A stretch of DNA of 64,000 bases. Source: Neoechinorhynchus agilis (taxonomy: Eukaryota; Acanthocephala). The notes beneath the pieces are model-generated. The model was given only the letters and a program-made list of their open reading frames with translations, searched no databases and was not told where the DNA came from. Positions 9,990-19,753 of this stretch are shown here, one piece after another. Position 1 is the first letter of the stretch; each line of letters starts with the position of its first letter. The DNA is taken from assembly GCA_051530055.1 (NCBI GenBank), contig CM121342.1, forward strand, positions 10,168,001 through 10,232,000. The letters run 5' to 3'. Position numbers and translations under genes: made by a program.

Positions 9990-11049
9990 CTAGTCGTTTT
10001 CAATCACATTCCAGACTTGAATCGTCGGTTTATTGCCGCGGCATCCGCTAACGACGAGCTGATTTCGCTCATCAAAATCCAAACAACTCACAGAAGCGTC
10101 ATGACATCCGTGACTTAAATGGCTAGATTCGCCAGATTGAACATTCCAACTATGAACAGTGCCATCATCAGCTCCACAGACGACATAATCTCTAGTTCCT
10201 TTCATAAAGATGCTTTGTGTAGGGTATTTGTCATTTTGATGACCTTTAAAAGATTGTACGACATTTGTGTGGCACATTTCCCAAATTCGGACAGTGCTAT
10301 CGAGGGAAGCCGTTAGGACATATCGACCGTTTCGGCTAAACCGAGCCGACGATGTTTCGGCTATCATTTTTCCTCTTTCCGATAAAACTTTTACACATTT
10401 AGCTTCCTTAACATCATAAATTTTAATGGTCGAGAATGACGAGTTCGATTTGTTGAGGCATTTAAAATAAGAATCGTCATTCAAGCCTACAATCCCCACC
10501 GTCTCCACATAATACCAAAAGAGAACCGTTCCAATTGAAATGTACATTCGTAACTCCACCTTTCATAACCCAGAACTTCCTAACTTCATTAGCATTCCTA
10601 AAATCAAAGAGAAATATAAATCCATTGACGGAACCACAAGCCATCAGTGTTCCTTGTGGCTGATAAGCAATGCTAACAAGTTCTTCTGATTGAGAATTTC
10701 GCCATGCTGATTTGAGCAATCCGTTTCGAACGTCGAAAAGGCAAACCTGTCCGACTTCATCAGTTGCAGCCAATGATCCGTCTTCCGACGGAGAAAACCA
10801 ACAATCCGTTAGACCATGGCCGTGATTCAAACGAAGAACGTTACTTCCTGTTTTATTGTGAAAAAAATACAATGTTCCATCTCGATTAGTGGCTGCAAAT
10901 AGACTTGAGTTCGTAGCAAAACGAACTGAAGTGAAGTCAAGCAGACCAGCCGAAATTTTATAGCGACCTTTTAAGTATGCACGTCGATGCAAGTGAGCAT
11001 TTTCGGTCACTTTAGACATCTTAAAATTTGAAATGGATAAATGGCGCAT
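9990..11049 (-). CDS. WD40-repeat protein resembling WDR5/Swd3
   Basis: Two overlapping frames together give about 340 residues of WD40 repeats. Recognisable units include DGTLYFFHNKTG, GQVCLFDVRNG, GFIFLFDFRN, IKIYDVKEAK, STVRIWEM, GTVHSWNVQSGE and the final IQVWNV. The C-terminal half has the WDR5 pattern: SSARFSRNGRYVLTASLD, then a GHQNDKY unit where WDR5 has GHxNEKY, then V-G-DDGTVH-WN-QSGE. WDR5/Swd3 is a core subunit of COMPASS-type H3K4 methyltransferases, but the similarity is loose and a paralogue is possible. The start is the ATG at 11049; an inner ATG follows 10 residues later. Between the halves the frame shifts near 10485-10510, and I find no GT-AG intron of normal length there (see findings). 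The gene could be real with an unusual tiny intron, contain a sequence error, or be broken. Confidence 0.7.
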
Positions 11050-11970
11050 TCGAGAGGAATAGAAGAAATTCCTAATTTAAGGAAGAGAACCATTTTTTAG
11101 TAATTACTAAAATCTATGATAAGCATGCCAACCGGATCTTTATGATATATCTTTTATCCACTTAGGAAAACACCACAATTCAAACTTTTCATCCAGAAGG
11201 ATTTTCAATAAATCTTTGAGATTCCTTGCAAAAGAAACGACGATTTTGAGACCCATTTACTAAATTGCTTTTTTTTATTTTGTGCGTTATAAAAGTGAAC
11301 TCTTTTTTTTAAAAGGGGCATTTTGTTTCAGATAAAAAATATATAATAAATTATTAATGTGAATTTTGCTAAACATGATATTTAGAAAAAGGCAGTTTAA
11401 TCATCAATAGTTTAACATTTTGTTAAAATAAACACTTAATGATTACCGAACATCGCTCTATGGGTCAGAATCATCGAAATTCTTTGAAAAGAAAACAGTG
11501 GATGTCTCATGATTGCTTAAAGTTTATGAAACGAATTTACGATTAAAATCGAGAGTGAACATTTTTGTGCGTCGTTCAATTGGATCAAAGAATTTATAAG
11601 AATCCGGTGGATAAAACATCCCGAAATTCAAAAGGATTTTCTGTTTGAAAATATTAATGTGTTTATCAAGGTGAAAAATTGAAGGAAAGTTTACTTAAAT
11701 CCGAGATATTTCGAAGACACAATCTCGATCAAAAGCCGTACATTATTATGACTCCGAAATATCTAGGATTCAAGCAAACTTTCCTTCAATTTTTCCGAAA
11801 AATACATTTAATCAATAAAAACTGAAGGCGAAACGTTGTCGTGCGTGTGACGAAAGCAAAACGCATTAAATTCACCGGAAGAAATGGGTAGCTTAATTTT
11901 TAGTGAGAAAGACGTTTTATTAGGGAAATGGCACGCGTTCAAAAGTTAAGCGTACTTTGTAGTCATTTAG
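11050..11970. other. intergenic with fold-back elements
   Basis: No gene is seen. The sequence contains family-A scraps at about 11130-11215 and 11590-11655 (both with the GGATAAAA-CACC/CCG end and AAGGATTTTC) and a complete family-B fold-back at 11671-11800. Confidence 0.5.
11671..11800. mobile_element. fold-back MITE, family B
   Basis: The left arm begins GTGAAAAATTGAAGGAAAG and the right arm ends CTTTCCTTCAATTTTTCC, with GAGATATTTCG and CGAAATATCT as the inner paired parts. The spacer contains GATCAAAAGCCGTA. The same architecture recurs at 15743-15902 (complete), 15037-15128 (half), and as fragments near 23155-23200 and 24415-24470. It is non-coding. Confidence 0.7.
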
Positions 11971-12138
11971 TCATTGGTAACGATTTTTATAATGGAAAAA
12001 TCGCTTTGATAAACGATTGGTAAGGATATACTTTTTCCAAGCTTCAAAATATTCGTCGTCGTTCAAAAGTCCTCTGTGCTGATCTGATTGAACGCAATTA
12101 AGAATCATTGAGAACATAAAAATGAAAAGGCGGATCAA
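11971..12138 (-). CDS. small secreted peptide precursor (candidate)
   Basis: From the ATG at 12138 this encodes 55 residues; an ATG at 12177 would add 13. The first 19 residues (MLIRLFIFMFSMILNCVQS) form a basic-hydrophobic-polar signal peptide ending in a small residue. The rest is short, charged and aromatic: DDEYFEAWKKYILTNRL, then SKR and FFHYKNRYQ. A KR pair just before the last nine residues is a plausible prohormone cleavage site, so a neuropeptide-like role is conceivable. There is no match to a named peptide. It is divergent from the Tctex gene, with only about 110 bp between starts. The signal peptide is clear; the function is inference. Confidence 0.45.
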   Translation of the reverse strand: MIRLFIFMFSMILNCVQSDQHRGLLNDDEYFEAWKKYILTNRLSKRFFHYKNRYQ

Positions 12139-12245
12139 CATCAAAATTAACGTGTTTGCTTCACATTTCGAGGTCAAATAAAGTCGTCATGGCAACGAGA
12201 ATGGGTTCTGAAAATGTTGTGCTATAGAACAGAGACGATACAAGA

Positions 12246-12578
12246 ATGGAATTCTCACAAATTAAAAGCAGAGTTTTGTCCGCTGTTGAAGAAACCCTTA
12301 AAAATGAAGTCTCAATTGGAACTAACGGTCCTTATTTTTTGGATAAGATAAATACGAGTATCAGAAGGCAATTGAAGGAATTGGCAGAAAAGGAGAAAAA
12401 ATCGATAAAATTGGTTATTTTTGCGACGTTTAATGATGTCCAAAAATCAATGGAGGTTCAAATATATTCAAATGGAAATCTGGATGCTACTACAGACAAT
12501 GCTTTTGTGTACAAATATTCTACTAAAAGCATAGAAGCGGTCATTTACACTTACGTATTGATTCGAAGGGACAAATGA
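12246..12578 (+). CDS. Tctex-type dynein light chain
   Basis: The frame of 110 residues equals the usual Tctex1 size of about 113. The N-terminal half is helical (SQIKSRVLSAVEETLKNEV, then INTSIRRQLKELAEKEK). The C-terminal half has the Tctex beta pattern: KSIKLVIFATFNDVQK aligns with the KPFKYIVTCVIMQK region, and the last strand AVIYTYVLI with CIVSAFGLSI. Family members bridge cargo to dynein intermediate chain in cytoplasmic or axonemal dyneins. The characteristic W-D of the middle loop is replaced (TTDNAFVYKYS), so this is a divergent member. No intron is present. The stop lies 37 bp from the convergent stop of the Suz12 gene. Confidence 0.65.
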   Translation: MEFSQIKSRVLSAVEETLKNEVSIGTNGPYFLDKINTSIRRQLKELAEKEKKSIKLVIFATFNDVQKSMEVQIYSNGNLDATTDNAFVYKYSTKSIEAVIYTYVLIRRDK

Positions 12579-12615
12579 GTGTTGAATTGACTTTGAAATA
12601 TTTTCGTTTGCGTTT

Positions 12616-14899
12616 TTAAAGAGGTTTTATTTCATCTTTACGAGTTATCTTTTGCATCAGCTCAAATAATTCCGTTGCTTGGTCCGAGGTAAGAATCGAA
12701 TGATCGAATAAAGTAGTCAAATGCAAAACGAAACACGTTTGGATGCTTGGACGGGTCTTGAAGTGCTCCTCGGACTTTTTAATGAAATTGCGACATGCAT
12801 CGAAAACATCGGTCTCGCTTAGTATCCGGGTTTTGTAGACGAAGCGCGCCCAGAGTAGCATAAACGATTTTTCTGATTCACTAACATCTGAAAAATCGTT
12901 TATTCTACTCTCGTGGTATTGAGAAAGCCATGTTTGGGTCCAATCTTCGCTAAAGCACTTTAGACGTGTTTAGAAAAGTACAATAAGTCTATTTTTATTA
13001 TTTATAATAAAGTTATCCATAGATTGTTTTTGATCAATGCGAAATAAAGAAAATAATTTAATATTTCGTCCTTTATGTGTGGGACATAGAATCTTCTCGG
13101 ATATCATAACCTGAAATGAACCTGAGGAAAGACCCAACCTCTCCATAACCATCAAACCCGACCGAACCAGTAATCCACCATTCATTTAACAAATCAGAAC
13201 TCGAGTGCTCACGAGATATAAACAATTATGAAGAAGTTCTACATGTAGAGAACGAAATATTAAATTATTTTCTTTATTTCGCATTGACCGAAAACAATCT
13301 TAGGAGTTATGCCCGACCAATATGTTATCATTAGGTCGGTGCTCAAACGTCAACTGATATAATCAGTCATTATCAATTCAAATTCTTTGTGAGTTTTCGC
13401 TTACATATTAGAAAACACACAAAGAATTTGAATTGATAATGACCGACCAATATGTTGATCGCAGCAGACCAATTCGATCACTCGGTGTCGTTGATGGTTC
13501 AGTAAAACATTAATAAATAGTCTCATTGGCACTCTTGCAGAAGGTTGAGATTCAAACATTGGCTGACCATTGCGATCGTGAGACAACTCTCATAAATGAC
13601 ACATCAGTCGTTCCATCTCCAACGTCGAAAACGATCACGTTCAGAGCATTGGTAATCGACCGGCGATGCAGCGCAAAAAATTGACGTCCATTTATTAAAT
13701 AAGATTTTTCCTAAAAGATTGTTATTGAAAAATATTCAACTTTCATTAAATTTTCTAGTACAAAATTATAATTTTGAAACTTCATGTTTAAAAGTTTAAA
13801 TTGTAAAAAATATATTATTGAACTTAGTGGTTAAATACGACTAAAGTTGCTTTTACAATAGTCCTTCTCGCCAGCATAATGAGATCGAAAATACTCATCC
13901 GGGTAATATTCTCGATATCTGACAGTTTTTTGAACATCGTATTGATCCTTATTTTCACAAGTATTGGTAAATCGGGAAGGAGAATGAACTCTTGATCTTA
14001 CATAAACTTCAAAAAGAATTTCACTTTCAGTAGAAGGCCACTGAGCGCCTTGTTCTCTGAAGTTTTTAAGATTCGTGGGATTAACCTTAAGCCGTCCGTG
14101 ATAGAGATCATAGTGAGTAAGCAGTCCACGTGGATTATCGAAAGTCCAGTTTAAACAAAACAAACAGTTTCGCCCATCGTGTTTAACTATCAACTGTTCA
14201 ATTTTTCCATGCCTTAAGAGGTACATTACTTTATTTTTGTACGCGTCGCTCGAATCACTCATCCGAGATCGACTCAAATCTTGTTCGTAAAACTGTCGGG
14301 TCAATAGTCGACACTTTAACCGGTATCCTTCAGATAGAGCAGCGATTAGTAATCCAAGCCGAAGTCGAGCAATCGGGATCGGTTTAGTTTTAAGATCCGG
14401 ATTATCAACTGATTCAAGAACGATCGTGTCGTCTCTGCTGAGCTGCAAATATTTACCACATCTAATGGTTTCGTTTGTTACAGTAATAGAACTTTTCCGT
14501 TTTGAAAGATTAAACACGGAAACACTCTAACTGTCGTTCATCCGAATCGATGGTCTTGTTGACCGTTAAATAAAGTATACCTAGAATTTTCGTGTTTTTA
14601 CGGGACGAATGGACATAAAATGGCATTGAAAATTCATTGGACTCATGAGCAACAACGTCACATAAGTATACTTCCTTCAAAATATTCCAACGTTCATTGA
14701 AACTCATCGATGGCGGATCGAGAGACTTTTGGCAATAGTCAATGGCGTTTCTTGTAAAAAGTGAAAAATTCAACTGCTCGTGTCTTAATGACAAGTAAAC
14801 GTAGATTTGAAATGGTTTTTGAAATGAATCAATAAACGCTGATTTATCGGTAACGAAACGGCGTCGTCCGCGACGGGCATTGGAATAGCTTTGGTCCAT
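12616..14899 (-). CDS. SUZ12: Suz12 polycomb (PRC2) subunit
   Basis: The Suz12 order is complete. Exon 1 starts at 14899 and contains DSFQKPFQIYVYLSLRHEQ, matching the family's N-terminal EKPTQIYRFLRTR motif. A second exon (to about 13840) carries the C2H2 finger CLFCLNWTFDNPRGLLTHYD with its YHGRL end, followed by REYYPDEYFRSHY. The last exon (about 12949-12616) is the VEFS box, with INDFSDVSESEKSFMLLWA where fly and human have EEFTDVNEGEKEIMKLWN. Suz12 holds EZH2, EED and RBBP4/7 together to methylate H3K27. Exons 1 and 2 can be joined by a 34- or 40-nt GT-AG intron near 14495-14535. Exons 2 and 3 are separated by about 880 bp holding fold-backs and an Hsp70 scrap. The predicted length of about 470 residues is shorter than human (739), missing mostly the low-complexity middle. 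Confidence 0.9.
13022..13301. mobile_element. fold-back element in Suz12 intron
   Basis: Arms of about 50 bp (13022-13071 and 13251-13301) pair as inverted copies: GATTGTTTTTGATCAATGCG continued by AAATAAAGAAAATAATTTAA on one side, and the reverse complement with a few changes on the other. The interior of about 180 bp carries a short minus-strand open frame (MERLGLSSGSFQVMISEK) that I do not recognise. It may be a cargo sequence between arms rather than a simple MITE. Confidence 0.6.
13362..13445. repeat. short perfect hairpin in Suz12 intron
   Basis: Arms of about 28 bp (TCATTATCAATTCAAATTCT and the reverse complement AGAATTTGAATTGATAATGA) flank a 24-bp spacer. The adjoining CCGACCAATATGTT motif occurs on both sides (about 13316 and 13442), suggesting a rearranged duplication at this insertion. 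Confidence 0.6.
13420..13660 (-). pseudogene. Hsp70 fragment inside Suz12 intron
   Basis: On the minus strand, about 13592-13641 reads ALNVIVFDVGDGTTDVSFM. This closely follows the Hsp70 ATPase phosphate-binding motif (NVLIFDLGGGTFDVSIL). The sequence on either side does not continue as recognisable Hsp70, so only a scrap remains, probably captured with the nearby fold-back elements. It has no start, and it lies in the intron between the zinc-finger and VEFS exons. Confidence 0.5.
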
Positions 14900-15036
14900 C
14901 TTTAATATTGGCGAAAATCACAAAATTGCGTTTTATTTTGTAATTTTTGTATGGAAAAGAAAACTTCCCCGTTTAAAATATATATGATTAAAAGATTATC
15001 GAACAGGGTAATAAAATTTAACCTTAAAAGATTGAT

Positions 15037-15128
15037 GGCGGTGAAAAATTGAAGGAATTTATCAAGTCCAATATTTCAGAGCATAATCTTGTACGCCTTT
15101 TGATCAAGATTGTTTTGGTGTTTTATTC
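15037..15128. mobile_element. fold-back family B, half copy
   Basis: It begins GGCGGTGAAAAATTGAAGGA and continues with CCAATATTTCAGAGCATAAT and CTTGTACGCCTTTTGATCAA. This corresponds to the left arm plus centre of the 15743-15902 element; the opposite arm is absent. Confidence 0.6.
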
Positions 15129-15742
15129 GCGCGTGGCCACAAAAAACAAAATTTTATATATAGAAAATGATATTTGTAGCCTCTTTTTTAACAAATAAAT
15201 CACTGATTAATTTTATTCTTTAGAGTGAAGAAAGCCAAATTAGGGTACGTCAAATAATCCATCGTTTTATAAGATTTCAAGCTTCAAAAAAGCGAATCGA
15301 TTGCGCTTAAATCTTGAGCTCCAATCGGAATCAAAAAGTGGTCCATAAATATGATATCTTCGTATTCCCTAAAATTGATTTAAATTGCCAATTTGTTTAA
15401 AGAGACGAAAAAAAGGATAATTTGTATCGATTTTACAGTCTCCGGAAGCTTTACTTAGATTTTGTTGGAGAATTGAACCGCAATACTTAACTTATACCCG
15501 TCGATTTTTCCCGCTGATTTTTGCACGATTGCATACATAAAAAATTGAGCAAGACACTGGTTTCCTACATAAAATCATTCAGTGTTATCCGAAAAATAGC
15601 GAAATCTTTCGGGTTATGCCATGTGAATTTTAGGTATCCATTAGCCTAGACCTAAAGTTGGAAAAATCAAGTTGACCTTTCTTTGTTTTCTAAGATGAAA
15701 ATTCTGGAATTTTTATTGGTAAATTTATGTGTTTGTTTTTTA

Positions 15743-15902
15743 TGGCGGTTAGAAATTAAAGGAATTTATTAAATCCGATATTTTGGAGTCACAATCTTGT
15801 ACACCTTTTAATCAAGGTTGTTTGGAAGTTTTTTCAAGTGTACGTACGAGATTGTGCGCCAAAATATTCGGACTTAATAAATTCCTTCAATTTTTTCGCC
15901 AC
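15743..15902. mobile_element. fold-back MITE, family B, full copy
   Basis: Inverted arms of about 60 bp start TGGCGGTTAGAAATTAAAGG and end CCTTCAATTTTTTCGCCAC. The inner parts (AATCCGATATTTTGGAGTCA and its complement) pair as well. The centre includes TCTTGTACACCTTTTAATCA. It is non-coding and directly abuts the start of the 447-bp array. Confidence 0.75.
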
Positions 15903-15944
15903 AAAACACGAATAATTCAATCTTCAAGCGTAAATTTGTGCACT

Positions 15945-18535
15945 AGGAACAAATTTGAATAGTAAAATTTATGGAGCAATTACATTTATAATACTCAAAA
16001 TCATTATCGATTAAGATATAAATTGCCGATATGTGACGAGGTACCTTGTTATATGATTAGAAATGTTTTTGTTAGTAATTTAACAAACTGATAATGCTCC
16101 AGACGAGGTTAAAATCGTCTTTAATACAAAAAATCCTTTACCGGATGAAGGCCTAAATAACATTTTTGGCTATAAATCGGAGACCAATGCTAAATCGCCT
16201 TTGTGTAAGTTTCTGAAGTTCTAATATTGACGATCTTAAAATCTATTACATTCGCCAGAAATTATTATTTTTTATGAGTTTCCTCCATTTCGAAGCACTT
16301 TATTTCCTTTGCTTTTCCTAAAGATACGATCTTCTTATTTTATTAAATAGTCATTTCTTTTGCCCTTAAATTGACAGTTGCAAAACTCCATGGGCGCTGA
16401 AATTTATGGAGAAATTCCTTTTATAATATCTAAGTTAAAATGAAGTGCTCTTAAAAATCATTATCGATTTAGATATAAATTGCCAATTTGTGATGAGGTA
16501 CCGAGTTATATGATTACAGTTTTATTAGTAATTTAACAGACTGATAATGAACCTAAAGACGTTATAAGCGTCTTTGATAAAAAAATACTGTATGAAGATC
16601 TAAATAACACTTTTGGCTTTAAATCGGAGACCAATGCTAAATCGCCTTTGTGTAAGTTTCTGAAGTTCTAATATTGACGATATTAAATTCTATTACATTC
16701 GCCAGAAATTATTATTTTTTATGAATTTCCTCCATTTCGAAGCACTTTATTTCCTTTGCTTTTCCTAAAGATACGATCTTCTTATTTTATTAAATAGTCA
16801 TTTCTTTTGCCCTTAAATTGGCAGTTGCAAAACTCCATGGGCGCTTAAATTTATGGAGAAATTCCTTTTATAATATCTAAGTTAAAATGAAGTGCTCTTA
16901 AAAATCATTATCGATTTAGATATAAATTGCCAATTTGTGATGAGGTACCGAGTTATATGATTACAGTTTTATTAGTAATTTAACAGACTGATAATGAACC
17001 TAAAGACGTTATAAGCGTCTTTGATAAAAAAATACTGTATGAAGATCTAAATAACACTTTTGGCTTTAAATTGGATACCAATGCAAAATTGCCTGTGTGT
17101 AAGTTTCTGAAGTTCTAATATTGACGATATTAAATTCTATTACATTCGCCAGAAATTATTATTTTTTATGAGTTTCCTCCATTTCGAAGCACTTTATTTC
17201 CTTTGCTTTTCCTAAAGATACGATCTTCTTATTTTATTAAATAGTCATTTCTTTTGCCCTTAAATTGGCAGTTGCAAAACTCCATGGGCGCTTAAATTTA
17301 TGGAGAAATTCCTTTTATAATATCTAAGTTAAAATGAAGTGCTCTTAAAAATCATTATCGATTTAGATATAAATTGCCAATTTGTGATGAGGTACCGAGT
17401 TTTATGATTACAGTTTTATTAGTAATTTAACAGACTGATAATGAACCTAAAGACGTTATAAGCGTCTTTGATAAAAAAATACTGTATGAAGATCTAAATA
17501 ACACTTTTGGCTTTAAATTGGATACCAATGCAAAATTGCCTGTGTGTAAGTTTCTGAAGTTCTAATATTGACGATATTAAATTCTATTACATTCGCCAGA
17601 AATTATTATTTTTTATGATTTCTCATTTCGAAGCACTTTATTTCCTTGCTTTTCCTAAAGATACGATCTTCTTATTTTATTAAATAGTCATTTCTTTTGC
17701 CCTTAAATTGGCAGTTGCAAACATGGGCTAAATTTATGGAGAACCTTTTATAATATCTAAGAAAAAGTTTTAAAAATCATTATCGATTTAGATATAAATT
17801 GCCAATTTGTGATGAGGTACCGAGTTTATGATTACAGTTTTATTAGTAATTTAACAGACTGATAATGAACCTAAAGACGTTATAAGCGTCTTTGATAAAA
17901 AAATACTGTATGAAGATCTAAATAACACTTTGGCTTTAAATTGGATACCAATGCAAATGCCTTGTGTAAGTTTCTGAAGTTCTAATATTGACGATATTAA
18001 ATTCTATTACATTCGCCAGAAATTATTATTTTTTATATTTCCTCCATTTCGAAGCACTTTATTTCCTTTGCTTTTCCTAAAGATACGATCTTCTTATTTT
18101 ATTAAATAGTCATTTCTTTTGCCCTTAAATTGGCAGTTGCAAAACTCCATGGGCGCTTAAATTTATGGAGAAATTCCTTTTATAATATCTAAGTTAAAAT
18201 GAAGTGCTCTTAAAAATCATTATCGATTTAGATATAAATTGCCAATTTGTGATGAGGTACCGAGTTTTATGATTACAGTTTTATTAGTAATTTAACAGAC
18301 TGATAATGAACCTAAAGACGTTATAAGCGTCTTTGATAAAAAAATACTGTATGAAGATCTAAATAACACTTTTGGCTTTAAATCGGAGACCAATGCTAAA
18401 TCGCCTTTGTGTAAGTTTCTGAAGTTCTAATATCGAGGAGCTCAACTTCGAAGCGCTTTATTTCTTTTGCTTTTCCTAAAATACGATCTTCTTATTTCAT
18501 TAAATAGTCATTTTTTGCCCTTAAATTCAGCAATA
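15945..18535 (+). repeat. tandem array with 447-bp period, about 5.7 copies
   Basis: The landmark TTCTGAAGTTCTAATATTGA recurs at about 16211, 16658, 17105, 17552 and 17972, and in shortened form at 18417. That gives periods of 447, 447, 447, 420 and 445 bp. The first copy is the most diverged; copies 2-4 are almost identical. Each unit carries a hairpin (AAAGACG-TTATAAG-CGTCTTT), a conserved GTGTAAGTTTCTGAAG segment, a downstream U-rich run (ATTATTATTTTTTATG), and a GCCC...GGGC pairing around GGCAGTTGCAAAACTCCAT. No frame longer than 60 codons crosses a unit. It may be a satellite or a cluster of small RNA genes; I cannot decide from sequence alone. Confidence 0.85.
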
Positions 18536-19753
18536 AAAGGCACTATATGCAATTTTTCAACGCTTTGAAATTCAATATGTCGATAGCTGAAGTTATTCTC
18601 ACATTTCTAAAAAAAATGTGAATTTTGAAAACCTGTTATTTTCAGAAAGTACTACATGATTATTCTACAAAAATTGAGAGCAAATCTGCATCAAAATCGG
18701 GAAAGGATAAAAAATTACTTAATGTTCATTTACGCTCCTGTTATTTTATAATCATTCGACTTAATCAGGTATTACTAAATCTAACATTGGAAAACTAAAT
18801 TTTGCACGTGCTCCAGGATACAGTGCTAATGAGTTTTCATCCTGGCACTAGTGCTAATGCACGAGACAGTCTCGTCATTCCAACTTGTCAGACGTATGTC
18901 ACTGATCTCGGTTATACAGCTTTTCCTATTATTTTGGCCGAAACTCTACATAAAATTAATCGTAGACATTATACGATTTTTTATTAAAGACGTTTTGAAC
19001 ATCGTAACAAACTGATGAACCCGACGAGGAGGTTCGCAGAATGTCTTTAATCGAAAAAATAATTTGCCGGGTGAAGACTTCTAAACAATAAATCCTCAAA
19101 TCATATACTCCTCGGTACCTACTCACATATCGATATAATCGTAGACAGATTTTTCAGATTATTGGAAATCATCAATATCGGCGTTCTATAGCCGGAATTA
19201 ATGAGAAAAACATGGCAAGAAAAAAGATTATAGTTATAAATCAAATGCCTATTATTTCCCTAATCAATATTTTTTCTACCTCTCATTTCCTTATTCCCAA
19301 TGTTGAAATGATTATTTACGTTCACCAGTTAATTTTGACGTTCAAAACTCAAAATTATTTCCGTTTTTCGGTCACTAATTGCTCGGTTATCCCAATTTTC
19401 ACGTGTGAATTAATTGCTCTAATGAATAATTATTTGACTCACGTCCATTTTTAAAACCCTCATTTTCATAACGTAATTAATAATAGACCAATGGGGTTCT
19501 TAGATTTTTTCGGGCTGTGAAATCGTCTCATTAGCATGTGAAATATGAATGCATCGATCAGGTTCTACTAATGGATCACTCACGTAATGCAGTTCGGCTC
19601 ATCAAGCCATTTATAGCCCATTTCACAACTGTGAAAACAAACACATTAGTTTCCTTGCGTTGCACTGATGTTTGTATAATATAGTCCAGAGCACTCTGAC
19701 ACTATCGCCGAGAACTTTTCTTTGTGACTTACCGTATTTCTTTTTAGATCTAA
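18536..19753. other. intergenic before Cdt1, with an inverted array relic
   Basis: No gene is recognised. At about 18985-19140 diverged pieces of the 447-bp unit appear in opposite orientation (CTCGGTACC-ACTCACATATCGAT is the complement of the array's GTGATGAGGTACCGAG block) next to paired AAAGACG and GTCTTT sequence. Two short open frames (18802-18987, 19212-19454) look like chance. The last 200 bp are the presumed Cdt1 promoter. Confidence 0.45.

Larger units (their letters stand above)
14900..15944. other. intergenic with family-B fold-backs
   Basis: There is no gene. It holds a half copy (15037-15128) and a full copy (15743-15902) of fold-back family B. The sequence between them is AT-rich with no long open frame. 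Confidence 0.5.

Noticed and set aside
18802-19454. Two plus-strand open frames (61 and 80 codons) before Cdt1
   Set aside because: No domain, no splice context, and one overlaps relics of the 447-bp repeat.
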